The notes under the pieces were generated by a model that saw nothing but the letters and a program-made list of their open reading frames with translations, searched no databases and was not told the DNA's origin. The translations under genes and the position numbers were made by a program. Positions 1 to 9,553 of a stretch of 64,000 bases of DNA are shown here, one piece after another (the first letter of the stretch is position 1; the number at the start of each line of letters is the position of its first letter). Origin of the DNA: Bacteroidia bacterium (GTDB lineage: Bacteria; Bacteroidota; Bacteroidia; Bacteroidales; Prolixibacteraceae); the NCBI GenBank assembly GCA_025358025.1, contig JANYKW010000008.1, positions 1 through 64,000 on the forward strand, in the 5' to 3' direction.

Positions 1-1713
1 TCGCGTCCAGTCGGCTTTGTATAGCATCCTTAAATCATTTACAACCTGCGATTGAACCAGGTCCGCCAGATCACGGCTGGCCCATTTGGATTGTCCATTT
101 GGGAAAGTATCTGCGCCAAAAGTGGTGTCATAGATGAGGAGTGTACCGATGATCGAACTGTCCTTTGTTGTCCCGGCATCGGTATGAAATCCCATCGACA
201 TGTCAACGGGAATTCCCATCCCTTTGGCGTGCGGCGCTTTGGTTGGTCCATTGGGATCACCCATCAGATAGTTGACAAACTCTCCCCGGCACATGTAATC
301 ATCCTTGTAATCTTCCATCTTGCTTTCACGCGATGCAAAAGCTGCTGCATCGCTTCCACGGTTCGAATAGTCGATTTTGGTCTGGTTGAGGCTGTATACA
401 AGTGAATCAGGAAAGCCGGCATACTGAAGATAGTATCTTGCTGCCTCCTGGTATCTGGGGCGCTGGCTTGAAAATGGTTTCCAAACAGCAGTGTCTGTTC
501 TCCATCCCTCTTTTTCCCTGATATCGAACAATTTTTTCAGTTGTTCCTCTTTCCCCCTGACAATATTTCCCATACCGCCGCCAAAACGTACAGCATCGGC
601 AGAGACCATCTTACCGGGTTCGGAGGATGCGTTGTCAAGTTCCACCATTCCTTTATCCGGATTTTTTCCCTTTTCAAACTTAAAGGTTCCCAGGTAGATC
701 CAGGTACCTCCGCCTATGGTCTGATTTACTGCAAATACGGTCTTTCCACCAGCATGGGTTACCGTATAGTGAGCATCTGTCACATTCTGATCGTCTTGCA
801 GATAAGACACATAAACGGCGAAATTTCCTGTTTTCGGAAATTCAGGTATATATTTAGCTACCGCATCAGCCTGGGATTTGGCAATTGTTGTTTTGGCGTG
901 ACCAAACTGGAAGGGATTTTCTCCATCAAACAGGAAGGGATACTTTAAAGCAAATCCCGATTTTGAAGACTGCTCCCATTTAGTCCCGGATTCCAGGTAT
1001 TCTGATCCATCTGATGATTTCTCTCCATCGACTATGATCTCCTTGGAACCCAGATCCCTTTCGCGTGGCAGCCAGATGGAAGCGCCTGAATTTTCGAGCA
1101 TCGGAGTCAGGTAGGGAACGACAAAACTGAGGGTCCATATATCTTCGACCGTGAGAAAATCACGCGCCCGCTGCCACTCCCAACGATCGAGTGTATTTTC
1201 GTAGTACCATCCATGACTCTGCCACAAGGTGATGTTCCGGTTATCAAGACCATTTGGAAAAAAAACATTTCTGGATTGATTTCTGACAATCTGCTTACTC
1301 CGTTCTTTTTGTACAGAAAGTCTGGATAAATCAATTTTTGCAGGTTCGGTGCGGTAGAAATTGGGAATTAGTTCGCTGATCTCCTTCCCGGCAGTACTTA
1401 TCGAAACATTGCTTTTACTGAATTTCCTGCCGAGAAGTTGTTTGTAATCGGTGTAGAACTGATGAACGTTGTCGGGGCGGAATGGAACATCCAAAAAGGT
1501 GGTTTTCATCTCCAGTTTCAGGGATGCTGCTTTGGGATCCATCTTCAGGGTATCGATTTTGAATTTAAAGGTCCTGCCTTCCGAGGTTTTCAAAGCAAAT
1601 TTTTGGGATGACTCCTTTGCCTTATTGTACAGGCGCTCGTACCTGTCAGCCCTTGTAACCTGGGTCGTCAACAGAAAAAACAGCAACAGGAATGCAAATT
1701 TTATATAACGCAT
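1..1713 (-). CDS. golvesin-domain 'xanthan lyase'/amidase-like exported protein, partial
   Basis: The frame is open from an ATG at 1711-1713 to the left edge, giving 571 codons of a longer protein (relatives are roughly 900-1000 residues as I recall). The N-terminus MRYIKFAFLLLFFLLTT is a signal peptide. Around residues 295-378 lies a golvesin/Xly CBD-like beta domain (IGGGTWIYLGTF, then SADAVRFGGG). Around residues 504-514 MSMGFHTDAG resembles the SLHAD metal-site strand of amidase_3-type N-acetylmuramoyl-L-alanine amidases, so an amidase-like peptide-stripping role is possible. Bacteroidota members are commonly labelled xanthan lyase on weak grounds. It is the last visible gene of a five-gene leftward run and starts 53 bp after its neighbour. 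The family call is fairly sure; the activity is inferred. Confidence 0.7.
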   Translation of the reverse strand, partial: MRYIKFAFLLLFFLLTTQVTRADRYERLYNKAKESSQKFALKTSEGRTFKFKIDTLKMDPKAASLKLEMKTTFLDVPFRPDNVHQFYTDYKQLLGRKFSKSNVSISTAGKEISELIPNFYRTEPAKIDLSRLSVQKERSKQIVRNQSRNVFFPNGLDNRNITLWQSHGWYYENTLDRWEWQRARDFLTVEDIWTLSFVVPYLTPMLENSGASIWLPRERDLGSKEIIVDGEKSSDGSEYLESGTKWEQSSKSGFALKYPFLFDGENPFQFGHAKTTIAKSQADAVAKYIPEFPKTGNFAVYVSYLQDDQNVTDAHYTVTHAGGKTVFAVNQTIGGGTWIYLGTFKFEKGKNPDKGMVELDNASSEPGKMVSADAVRFGGGMGNIVRGKEEQLKKLFDIREKEGWRTDTAVWKPFSSQRPRYQEAARYYLQYAGFPDSLVYSLNQTKIDYSNRGSDAAAFASRESKMEDYKDDYMCRGEFVNYLMGDPNGPTKAPHAKGMGIPVDMSMGFHTDAGTTKDSSIIGTLLIYDTTFGADTFPNGQSKWASRDLADLVQSQVVNDLRMLYKADWTR

Positions 1714-1766
1714 AGTTATTATTTTTTTTAATCCTTTAATCCAATTAATTATCCTCATAATCCAAA

Positions 1767-2885
1767 TCACACTTTGATAAATATTTTCTTTTTGAACAAA
1801 ACATAACCCAGCAACCAGAAAAGTATTACATGGGCAATAGCGTACAACAAAGACCCGTTCATCTCTCCTGCCACAGGAAGGAATAGCTCCTTGTAAATCC
1901 AGGTTGATCCACTCACAACAGTTCCGTCAGCAGCAGTAACATGGATCATACGTCCCAGAATCCTACCCCATAAACCGGAAGCGGCAAATATAAAGAGGGG
2001 ATTAACCCCAAAGACTACGAAAAAAGAGGTCCAGCGGGAACAACCTTTTATATCGATCAGCCAGATTAACCCTGCCATCCATAATGCTGCCATCCCGGCA
2101 GTAAAAAGTACATAGGAACTGGACCAAATTGGTTTGGAAATTGGAAAATAATTCCCCCAAAGCGCCCCAATGGATATCACCGCTATTCCAAAAATAACGA
2201 GCCGTAAAGGAACTTCCTTCTTTGGAATTTCTTTGATAAGAGCTCCGGAAAGATAGCCTATAAGTACCGTAACGATAGCAGGGAGGGTGCTGAACACTCC
2301 TTCAGGATCGAATGGGATGCCGAATCCTCTGTAGAGATGGTTTTCACCCAGTAGCGCAGAGTCAAAAGGAGCTGCAGGATTTCCGGAAAGTGAATAGGGG
2401 TCAGATCCTCCAAAATAGACCACCAATCCCCAGTATGCCAACAGGATGATTCCACCCAGCCAAGGCAAATATTTTCTGTTAACCGACAAAACAATCAATG
2501 CCGCGATACCATACGCCAAAGCGATACGTTGCAGTACACCCATGATTCTCAACTTTGAAAAATCGGCGCTCCACTGTGGAAATGAGTTCAGAAAGATACC
2601 GATGGCAAAGATGAGCAGGGTTCGTTTACCAATTTTCAGCAGTGATTCCCTGTTTAGGTGATTACCATATTTTGAGAAAGAGAAAAACATGGAAGCACCA
2701 ACCACAAAAAGAAAGAAGGGAAAGACCAGATCGGTAGGAGTACATCCCTGCCAGGCAGCATGCTCAAGAGGAGCATATATATGGGACCAGCTGCCAGGAT
2801 TGTTGACTAGTATCATCAGTGCAACAGTCATACCCCGAAGCACATCCAGTGCAAGGTATCTTTGGCTGCTTGTTTTTTGTTGCAT
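1767..2885 (-). CDS. MurT/NagX-like inner-membrane protein (COG4299, HGSNAT-like)
   Basis: This 372-residue polytopic protein has about ten hydrophobic segments. Its N-terminal block (ALDVLRGMTVALMILVNNPG, then HAAWQGCTPTDLVFPFFLF) is the signature of the COG4299/heparan-alpha-glucosaminide N-acetyltransferase family. Members include NagX of chitin loci and, as I recall, the MurT MurNAc transporter of Tannerella forsythia. It may therefore import MurNAc or GlcNAc, or re-acetylate glucosamine at the inner membrane. It starts 7 bp after the GHL10 gene, inside an operon of cell-wall-type hydrolases that lies divergent to a sugar kinase and murQ. That setting favours the MurT-like role. Transport versus acetyl transfer cannot be decided from sequence. 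Confidence 0.75.
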   Translation of the reverse strand: MQQKTSSQRYLALDVLRGMTVALMILVNNPGSWSHIYAPLEHAAWQGCTPTDLVFPFFLFVVGASMFFSFSKYGNHLNRESLLKIGKRTLLIFAIGIFLNSFPQWSADFSKLRIMGVLQRIALAYGIAALIVLSVNRKYLPWLGGIILLAYWGLVVYFGGSDPYSLSGNPAAPFDSALLGENHLYRGFGIPFDPEGVFSTLPAIVTVLIGYLSGALIKEIPKKEVPLRLVIFGIAVISIGALWGNYFPISKPIWSSSYVLFTAGMAALWMAGLIWLIDIKGCSRWTSFFVVFGVNPLFIFAASGLWGRILGRMIHVTAADGTVVSGSTWIYKELFLPVAGEMNGSLLYAIAHVILFWLLGYVLFKKKIFIKV

Positions 2886-2892
2886 TTATCTG

Positions 2893-4401
2893 TTATTTTT
2901 TGAATTTTACAGGATTGCTCTCTGTATGTGTCGGACTCAATGCAGTTACTACATAGCGGTATTTAGCCGGATTGTAGCCTGCTGCAGCAGGAAGGAGAAG
3001 TTTCTGCCAGGAGGTTACGGATAGGATCTTGTCAGGATTGTTAATTTTAGCCCGCTGAAGTTTCTTAAAGCAATAAATAACAAACAGGTTGTTGTTTTCA
3101 CTCTTTTGCCACGATAATACAATGTCGTTCCCCTCCTTTTGTATAATAGGTTCTCCGGGTGGCTCAGGAATTACAGGTGTTGCCATTGGATTGACAGGTG
3201 TAAGGGAAGGATAGCGGTAGTGCTCCCTCAGAAGATTATCTTTCAGCGAAAGGGGATTCTTCTTAAGAAACTTGGCACTATAATGCATACTTCCTTTAAT
3301 CTCCGGTATGGTCCGGTTCAGTGAAAGTTGCTTAATAATTTCATCTGAGGTTCTCCACGCCTGATCCTTTGATTCGGGATCGATCTGATAAAGGGCATGG
3401 CCAATGTAGATGGGACATTTATAACTGTGTTCTGCCCACCATTTCGCCAGAATCGCATAATCGGCAACCTCTTTGCCTATGAACCAGTAAAGTTGCGGTG
3501 TGACATAATCGATCCATTTTTCACTTTGCCATTTGAGAATATTGGCATATAAATCATCGTAGTTTGTGACTCCGGCCCTGGTTTCTGATCCATTTGGATC
3601 ATCTTTTTTGTTGCGCCAAACACCGAAAGGTGAAATGCCAAATTCAACAGATGGATTGATTGATTTTATACTGTCGTGCAGTTGTTTTATAATAAGATCT
3701 ACATTGTTTCTTCTCCAATCCTCTTTGTTTTGAGGATAAAAATTCTGACCAAATAATCTGAAGGAGTTGTCATCAGGAAATTCCGCCCCTCCGATTTTGT
3801 AGGGATAAAAGTAGTCGTCCATATGGATGGCATCAATGTCATATCTTCTCACGAGATCGCTCACTACATTTGCAACGTGGTTGCGCACTTCGGGGATTCC
3901 GGGATCAAAATATTTTTTCTTTCCATAGGTGAGCATCCACTCTGGATGGGTGTTTGAAACATGGTTTGGTGCTGAAGTGGCCTTGTCGATATTCTGAACT
4001 GCCCGGTAGGGGTTGAGCCAGACGTGAATGTCCAATCCTCGCTTGCGACATTCGTCGATCGTAAACTGCAAAGGGTCATACCAGGGACTGGGGGCAACAC
4101 CCTGTTTGCCGGTCAGCCATTCCGACCAGGGTTCAAGCTCGGAAGCATAAAGCGCATCAGCATCCGGTCTGATCTGAAAAACTACAGTATTCATGTTGTA
4201 TGCTTTGACCGAATCCAGCAATTCTACCATTTCTGCTTTCTGTTCTTCTGTCGACAAGAAAGGAGAAGATGGCCAGTCAATATTTTCTACTGTAGCAATC
4301 CAGACCGCCCGCATTTCCCGCTTTGGATAATTTTTGGCACTCAGAGAGACAGAAAGTCCTATAAATAATAGGAATACGATGGCATACTTCATTTTTTTCA
4401 T
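2893..4401 (-). CDS. GHL10 family glycosidase (DUF187; DigH/YngK-like)
   Basis: The protein has 502 residues with a signal peptide (MKKMKYAIVFLLFIGLSVSLSA). Residues 28 to about 370 form the GHL10 TIM barrel, shown by KREMRAVWIATVENIDWPSS, the strand VVFQIRPDADALYASELEPW, the block DIHVWLNPYRA, and IHMDDYFYPY with SPFGVWRN. The C-terminal ~100 residues look like a fibronectin III-type beta domain. The family includes E. coli DigH, which cuts peptidoglycan glycan strands already stripped of peptides, and Bacillus YngK. With an amidase-like neighbour and a MurNAc catabolic pair next door, cutting of denuded glycan is the natural hypothesis. Spacing of 18 bp from the upstream gene and 7 bp to the next supports one operon. 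The family assignment is firm; the substrate is inferred. Confidence 0.85.
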   Translation of the reverse strand: MKKMKYAIVFLLFIGLSVSLSAKNYPKREMRAVWIATVENIDWPSSPFLSTEEQKAEMVELLDSVKAYNMNTVVFQIRPDADALYASELEPWSEWLTGKQGVAPSPWYDPLQFTIDECRKRGLDIHVWLNPYRAVQNIDKATSAPNHVSNTHPEWMLTYGKKKYFDPGIPEVRNHVANVVSDLVRRYDIDAIHMDDYFYPYKIGGAEFPDDNSFRLFGQNFYPQNKEDWRRNNVDLIIKQLHDSIKSINPSVEFGISPFGVWRNKKDDPNGSETRAGVTNYDDLYANILKWQSEKWIDYVTPQLYWFIGKEVADYAILAKWWAEHSYKCPIYIGHALYQIDPESKDQAWRTSDEIIKQLSLNRTIPEIKGSMHYSAKFLKKNPLSLKDNLLREHYRYPSLTPVNPMATPVIPEPPGEPIIQKEGNDIVLSWQKSENNNLFVIYCFKKLQRAKINNPDKILSVTSWQKLLLPAAAGYNPAKYRYVVTALSPTHTESNPVKFKK

Positions 4402-4419
4402 TAGGTGATATAATTTATA

Positions 4420-5862
4420 TTATTGATAGGTAACATCCATGTGCCACTTCCATTTATCGAAAAAAAGATTTCCACCTTTCCATTCAACCTCTCCCCGCTG
4501 GAAATCGTAAGGTTCGCTTCGGAAATATTTTTTTGCTGGAGAAAGTGGTTTACTAAAATCATCATTAACAATCAGGCGATAAGCATCTATGCCGGTGATA
4601 TAGAAGTCACGAATTGCTGTATTTAAGTTATTTTGAAGTCCAAATGACTGATCCAGAGGGACCCAGCCGATACCTTCATACCAGACTTCACACCAGTCAT
4701 GCAGATTAACTTCTCCGGGGTGAAGCATCCAGCCACTTTGCCATTTAACCGGAATACCTACAGATCTGGCCAGTGTCATGAAGAGCATTGTTTGCATTCC
4801 ACAGTCTCCATGCCGCTGCTTCATCACGAACCCGGGTATATCAGGTATGATTGAGTACTCCAGGGCACTGGCCCAGGTGACAGAATCATTGATCCACTTA
4901 TATATTTTTATTACTTGAAGCAAAGGATTGGTCTCATTTCCTAAAATACTTTTGGCTAAGGATTTGATACTATCATTAAAAATAATTTGTGGAGCTCTTT
5001 CAGCAGTAAATTCCTTGTAAAGAGCGTTCTCTTTATGATAAGGAATGATCATCTCCGGTGTAAGCTGAAATGTTTGAGCATAGGAGGTAAATTCAAATTC
5101 AGTTTTGAAAATTGTTGGCTGATTTGCAACCGCAATTTTTTCGAGGTATATTGATCTTTGTAAATCAGTGGAGGGAGAGATGAGGTTTGCAGAAGGCTCA
5201 CTAGCTGTTAACTGAATATCTTTTTGCCTTAGATTGTTTTCCCTGGGGAATGGCATCCAGCAACGGATGGTATCTCCTGAAGGTATCGCGTTAGCCGATA
5301 CACTGATGGCATAGGCAAGCTTCATTCTGATGGGAATTGCCGGTTTCCCGGGTATTTCTGTTTTCTTCAGAACATCTGTGGAATGGGCTATTCTGAAAAG
5401 GGAAAGTGAATCAATCAGGGGGCCTTCCTTGTCTGCTCTTAATTTGGCATAGCCGGAGTCAAGAAGAAAAATATTTCTTACCGAATTCTTGAAATAGCAC
5501 TTTTTACCTTCGATCACCAGAAAATCAATTTTGCGTTCCTTTTCCAGACGGAGAAGTTCAATGTTGTTGGCTCTGGAATTATATTTTAACAGTCCTTGCA
5601 GGACATCATCTTCTGATAAAGTAAAATCAATTTTTATTCTGTAACAAATTTCAAGAATCGAGTCTGCTTTAGCCTGTTCTTTTGGAGAAAGACCGGATGA
5701 TTTTAAAATTTCAGCGGATATTTTCGTGGCTTTGGTCAGTTCCCCGTTTTTGAGCAGACTTTCAGCGAGAATTATGTTTGGTGGGGCTGGCTGAAATATG
5801 CACCCGGAAGTGGCTGCCAGAAGCAAAGCTGTAAGTAGGATATTTCTGATGATGACGATCAT
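4420..5862 (-). CDS. transglutaminase-like lipoprotein
   Basis: The protein has 480 residues. The N-terminus MIVIIRNILLTALLLAATSGC ends in a lipobox-like Cys, so it is probably a lipoprotein. The C-terminal part carries the papain-like transglutaminase-core triad: Cys near residue 353 in RHGDCGMQTMLFM, His near 389 in NLHDWCEVWYEG, and Asp near 404 in WVPLDQSFG. Residues 30-310 show no domain I recognise. Bacterial proteins of this fold are mostly peptidases or amidases rather than crosslinkers. Here, between a GH9-deacetylase fusion and a GHL10 glycosidase, it could trim peptide stems, which is inference. It starts 51 bp after the GH9 gene and ends 18 bp before the GHL10 start. Confidence 0.75.
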   Translation of the reverse strand: MIVIIRNILLTALLLAATSGCIFQPAPPNIILAESLLKNGELTKATKISAEILKSSGLSPKEQAKADSILEICYRIKIDFTLSEDDVLQGLLKYNSRANNIELLRLEKERKIDFLVIEGKKCYFKNSVRNIFLLDSGYAKLRADKEGPLIDSLSLFRIAHSTDVLKKTEIPGKPAIPIRMKLAYAISVSANAIPSGDTIRCWMPFPRENNLRQKDIQLTASEPSANLISPSTDLQRSIYLEKIAVANQPTIFKTEFEFTSYAQTFQLTPEMIIPYHKENALYKEFTAERAPQIIFNDSIKSLAKSILGNETNPLLQVIKIYKWINDSVTWASALEYSIIPDIPGFVMKQRHGDCGMQTMLFMTLARSVGIPVKWQSGWMLHPGEVNLHDWCEVWYEGIGWVPLDQSFGLQNNLNTAIRDFYITGIDAYRLIVNDDFSKPLSPAKKYFRSEPYDFQRGEVEWKGGNLFFDKWKWHMDVTYQ

Positions 5863-5913
5863 ACGCTAAAAATAATCAAAATTTGTTTGAACTATTTGAG
5901 GAGAACCTGGATC

Positions 5914-8400
5914 TTAGTCTCTTATTTCCTCCAGTTTGCAAAATTGGTACCCCTTATTCTTCAAAAATCCCTGCAATTCATCCAGATGATTATAAAATTT
6001 ATCAGTTCGTTGTGGAGAGGTACCAAGATGAATCAAAATGATTGCACCATTTAATCCATTGGGATCTGTGGCTTCAAAGAGTTTCAAGTCATTCATTATC
6101 TGCACTGATGACCTGTAATTTGCCATATCAGGTGTTGTATAGTCCACATTGGACCGGATGCCGGGCGTATAATTGATGGTCGTTAGACCCATCTGTCCTG
6201 CCCAGTTTACAACTTCGCTGTTGTACCATTCATAAGGAGGAAGAAAGAAACTCGCATGCCGGGATTTTATCCCAAACGCAAGCATTTCCTTGTAATTGGA
6301 TTGCAGGTCTTTTTCGAAACCGGTTCTGCTTACCAGCGTAGAGTCTCTTTTGTTCCAGTCTGCATAAAGTAGGTGATGGTCGGAATGTGCTGCCAGATAA
6401 TGTCCATCCGCAAGGAGTTGTTTAATGAGTTTTGAATTCTGTTTATTTCTGTAAAAATCACCGGTAAAAAAGAATGAACCTTTGGTGCCTGATTTCCTTA
6501 ATGAATTCGCTATTACAGAGCCTCCTTCTCCAAATTCGTGGGCAGAGAAGATCAGGTATATTTTTTTGTCGGAAGAAACCATCCTGACTATAGCTCCCTG
6601 GTTATCTATCAATGGCACCTTTGCAGTCAGCTGGTGGTCGGAAGACTCAAGCGAAGAGAGCAGGTAACTTAAACTGGCAGTTCCGTCCATGGTGGGCTCG
6701 TTGGTAGAATAATCCCCGTTGTCGTCGTGGTATACTGCGATTCCTCCCTGAAAGGGGGCATAAGTATCTGCTTTGGTAAGTTTAATACCAATCAGTGAAT
6801 TGTAAATCTGTCGATAAACAGGCCCGTCGACCAAACCTCCATAAGTAGTCTGTTTCATCCAATAAGTAATCGCTGAATGTGGATCCTCCGGATAATCACC
6901 GGTAGCCGGCAGGCCACAGATCATGGATGTGCCCCAGGGATTGCAGCCGAAGAGCCAATCTGTGAGCGACGTTTCAAGCTGTTCAAACTGGCGGTCTCCT
7001 GTGATCACCCGGTAAAGCTTTGCCTGGGTGGCAGCTGCCACAACCAGGTTGTTGGAACACCAGATAAATGGAATTCCGATCGGGAAAGGATCGTTGATGG
7101 AAGATTTTTGCAGGGAGATCAAACCTTGTTTCATGTATGACCGGAATTTTGTTGAAACAAGGCTATCCTGGGACTGGGAAAGTAAGGCATGTCCAAGATT
7201 GACAAATGGATAATATTGATAATGACGTGCACGGTGTAGTTCCATCCATGGAGTTACCTGCTCCAGTTCTCCCCATTTTGCAGCTGCTTTTTGATCTTCG
7301 TCAGAATGTGAAATTTGCGATAGCGTTACAGCTGCAAGTTCCATATCGTCAGCATAATTTTCCTCTTCATAAAAATAGGGAGAGACCACGCAGGCAGTCT
7401 GGCAAACACCCGGATCAGACTTGGCAAAGTCCCAGGCTTCTCTTGCTTTTTTCTCTAACTGAGCCGCAAAAGTAGGGTCCAACCGGTTAAATACCTCAGA
7501 TCCGAGGGCAAAAGAAGAGCTAAATTTGGCAGCTACAGAGGCAACGCCTGTTGTCCTGTTCTGATGTTTTCCACTACCCTGCGGTTTCCCGGTAGCGTAA
7601 TACACAGGCCTGTATTTCTTCCCAAGACCGTAAGAAACAGTATCCATCGTGGGGAGCCTGTAACTCCGGTGATCGCGGTCATCAGCAATTTGGTAATACA
7701 TTTCACCTTTCGTCGGATTCATTTTCAGCAACCATTCCAGTCCCCACCTTGCTTCATCCAGGATATCCGGAATCCCATTTGATCCAGGTAATCCATTTGA
7801 CATGTATTTGTCCATATATACGGATGGATTTTCTCTCCAGGAGAAAAGCATCTGATATACAGCATTGGCTGAAGTAAGTGTATATTGCAGATAGTCTGAT
7901 GCATCATGCCAGCCCCCGGTAACATCTAACCATTGACCTTCTTTTTGGGGATGATCCACAATAATCCCGTCAGAGGTATGACAGGAATCCTTCAGAAAGG
8001 GATTGTACCCGCAACGTTGCTGTCTCATATATTGAAGAATAAAGTCGGCAATCCCTTTATAAATGCCGGATGAAACCTTGAAAGAAGGAGAAATTGCATT
8101 GGAGGCCTCAAGATGGTATCCACCTGGGTGTATGACAGAAGAAAAATCAAGTTTGTATGCACTTCTCTTACCCCACTTTTCTCCTGCAGACAGAATGGGA
8201 ACTCCCTCAAAAATAATCTCTCCGGAGAGGTTGTCAACCAATTTGAATTTCTTTAATGTTACAGCTTCATCACTAAGGAATACTGCAATTTTTAGTCCTT
8301 CGGGAAGATAGCCCAGTTGATTGATCCGGATTACCTCATTCCCAAACGAGTGGAAAACCAAACAAATCATCAGCATCGATATGCTAAAAAATTTAATCAT
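5914..8400 (-). CDS. GH9 glycosidase fused to a polysaccharide deacetylase-like domain
   Basis: The 828-residue exported protein reads as signal peptide (1-20), cellulase N-terminal Ig-like domain (about 22-110; RINQLGYLPEGLKIAVFL), GH9 catalytic domain (about 118-585) and CE4/NodB-like domain (about 610-826). GH9 residues visible are the paired Asp in GGWHDASDYLQY near 165, the GCNPWGTSMICG block, and the general-acid Glu in YSTNEPTMDG near 566. The CE4 part keeps the metal-binding HSDHH near 671 and a PPY motif near 722, but its first motif reads FSAHEFGEGG where TFDDGP is usual. GH9 contains endoglucanases and also exo-beta-glucosaminidases, so an amino-sugar substrate is possible. It leads the leftward operon behind a good promoter. 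Domain calls are firm; the substrate is unknown. Confidence 0.85.
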   Translation of the reverse strand: MIKFFSISMLMICLVFHSFGNEVIRINQLGYLPEGLKIAVFLSDEAVTLKKFKLVDNLSGEIIFEGVPILSAGEKWGKRSAYKLDFSSVIHPGGYHLEASNAISPSFKVSSGIYKGIADFILQYMRQQRCGYNPFLKDSCHTSDGIIVDHPQKEGQWLDVTGGWHDASDYLQYTLTSANAVYQMLFSWRENPSVYMDKYMSNGLPGSNGIPDILDEARWGLEWLLKMNPTKGEMYYQIADDRDHRSYRLPTMDTVSYGLGKKYRPVYYATGKPQGSGKHQNRTTGVASVAAKFSSSFALGSEVFNRLDPTFAAQLEKKAREAWDFAKSDPGVCQTACVVSPYFYEEENYADDMELAAVTLSQISHSDEDQKAAAKWGELEQVTPWMELHRARHYQYYPFVNLGHALLSQSQDSLVSTKFRSYMKQGLISLQKSSINDPFPIGIPFIWCSNNLVVAAATQAKLYRVITGDRQFEQLETSLTDWLFGCNPWGTSMICGLPATGDYPEDPHSAITYWMKQTTYGGLVDGPVYRQIYNSLIGIKLTKADTYAPFQGGIAVYHDDNGDYSTNEPTMDGTASLSYLLSSLESSDHQLTAKVPLIDNQGAIVRMVSSDKKIYLIFSAHEFGEGGSVIANSLRKSGTKGSFFFTGDFYRNKQNSKLIKQLLADGHYLAAHSDHHLLYADWNKRDSTLVSRTGFEKDLQSNYKEMLAFGIKSRHASFFLPPYEWYNSEVVNWAGQMGLTTINYTPGIRSNVDYTTPDMANYRSSVQIMNDLKLFEATDPNGLNGAIILIHLGTSPQRTDKFYNHLDELQGFLKNKGYQFCKLEEIRD

Positions 8401-8441
8401 CGCTATGAGTTTAATAAAGTTGTCCTGGTTATAATTAACTT

Positions 8442-8471
8442 CAAAAATAGCCCAAATAATGAAAATCGCAA
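8442..8471 (-). promoter_or_regulatory. Bacteroidota promoter for the GH9-led operon
   Basis: Read on the minus strand, TTG at 8471-8469 is followed 19 bp later by TATTTTTG at 8449-8442, an exact TAnnTTTG -7 box at standard spacing. It lies about 40 bp before the GH9 start codon. The rest of the 297-bp divergent gap (8401-8697) is AT-rich. I see no second clear promoter for the kinase gene, although a degenerate TATCTTTA is present near 8520. Confidence 0.6.
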
Positions 8472-8697
8472 TATTGGTAATACATGTTATATAATACCTG
8501 TAATATATTGTTAAAATATTTTATCTTTACAATTAGAAAAGGAAATGCCTGGACGTTTTCCTGTGAATTTAGCTAGATTTTGGATAAGATGTTAGTGTAT
8601 TCTTTTTCTGAATCTTACAGAACCAGGATGTAACCTTCCGGAAGTATGAACCAAAGCAGAAAGTAACTGATTTACTGATATCTTAAAAGGTGTAATT

Positions 8698-9543
8698 GTG
8701 ATATTAATTGCCGACAGTGGATCTACCAAATGTGCATGGAAACTGATTTCCCATACCGGAGAGATGCAATCCTTACTTACCTCTGGAATAAATCCTTTTT
8801 TCCGTACTTCGGAATCTATTTATGAGGAATTACTTTCGGGACTATTTCCTTTTACCACCGAACCGGTTGAGAAAATCTTTTTTTACGGTACAGGAATTAT
8901 CAATGAGGAAAAGGCGGGAGTCATCCGCAGCGCTCTGCGGCAATTTTACCCATCGGCTAATATAGCGCTTCACAGTGATGTGCTGGCAGCTTCCCGTTCC
9001 CTTTTTGGCAACAAGCCTGGAATTGCATGCATCCTGGGTACAGGATCAAATGCGTGTCTTTACAACGGCACTGCCTTATCCAAAGGAATTTCACCCCTCG
9101 GGTTTATTCTTGGAGATGAGGGCAGTGGGGCAGTACTGGGAAAAAAATTGCTGGGTGATTACTTCAAGGAGGTAATGCCGGAAGCAGTCAGAAAAAAATT
9201 TGAAGCAAAATACCATCTATCCAGAGACGAGGCACTTCAAAAAGTATATAAAACAGAGAAACCAAATTTTTTCCTGGCCTCTTTTGCCCCATTTCTTTCG
9301 GAAGAATTATCTGAAAACTATTGCTTTCATCTTGTACGTAATAGCCTGATCGAATTTTTTGAACGCAATGTGACCAAGCTACCGGATTACAACTCTTATT
9401 CTATTGGATTTGTTGGATCTGTTGCCTTCCACTTCAAAGGGATTGTAGAGGAAGTTTGTTCAATTTATCAGATGAATTGTATCTCCATTCAGCAGGAGCC
9501 GATGCTGGGTCTTGTTAATTATCATCTGAATCATAACACTTAA
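8698..9543 (+). CDS. BadF/BadG-type amino-sugar kinase (MurK-like MurNAc/GlcNAc kinase)
   Basis: This 281-residue ASKHA-fold kinase has the phosphate-1 loop at its very N-terminus (ADSGSTKCAW), a second glycine-rich loop GTGSNACLYNG near residue 117 and GDEGSGAVLGKKLLG near 140. These match the BadF/BadG/BcrA/BcrD ATPase family that includes eukaryotic N-acetylglucosamine kinase and Tannerella MurK. The start is a GTG preceded by AAAAGG about 7 bp upstream; an in-frame ATG at this site is absent. The next gene is murQ, 10 bp downstream, so MurNAc phosphorylation to MurNAc-6-phosphate is the simplest role; GlcNAc is an alternative or second substrate. It is divergent from the leftward hydrolase operon. 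Confidence 0.8.
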   Translation: MILIADSGSTKCAWKLISHTGEMQSLLTSGINPFFRTSESIYEELLSGLFPFTTEPVEKIFFYGTGIINEEKAGVIRSALRQFYPSANIALHSDVLAASRSLFGNKPGIACILGTGSNACLYNGTALSKGISPLGFILGDEGSGAVLGKKLLGDYFKEVMPEAVRKKFEAKYHLSRDEALQKVYKTEKPNFFLASFAPFLSEELSENYCFHLVRNSLIEFFERNVTKLPDYNSYSIGFVGSVAFHFKGIVEEVCSIYQMNCISIQQEPMLGLVNYHLNHNT

Positions 9544-9553
9544 GAGAAACAAA

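Noticed and set aside
52-948. Plus-strand frames of up to 135 codons near the left edge
   Set aside because: They oppose a continuous minus-strand frame of 571 codons with a signal peptide and a golvesin-type domain.
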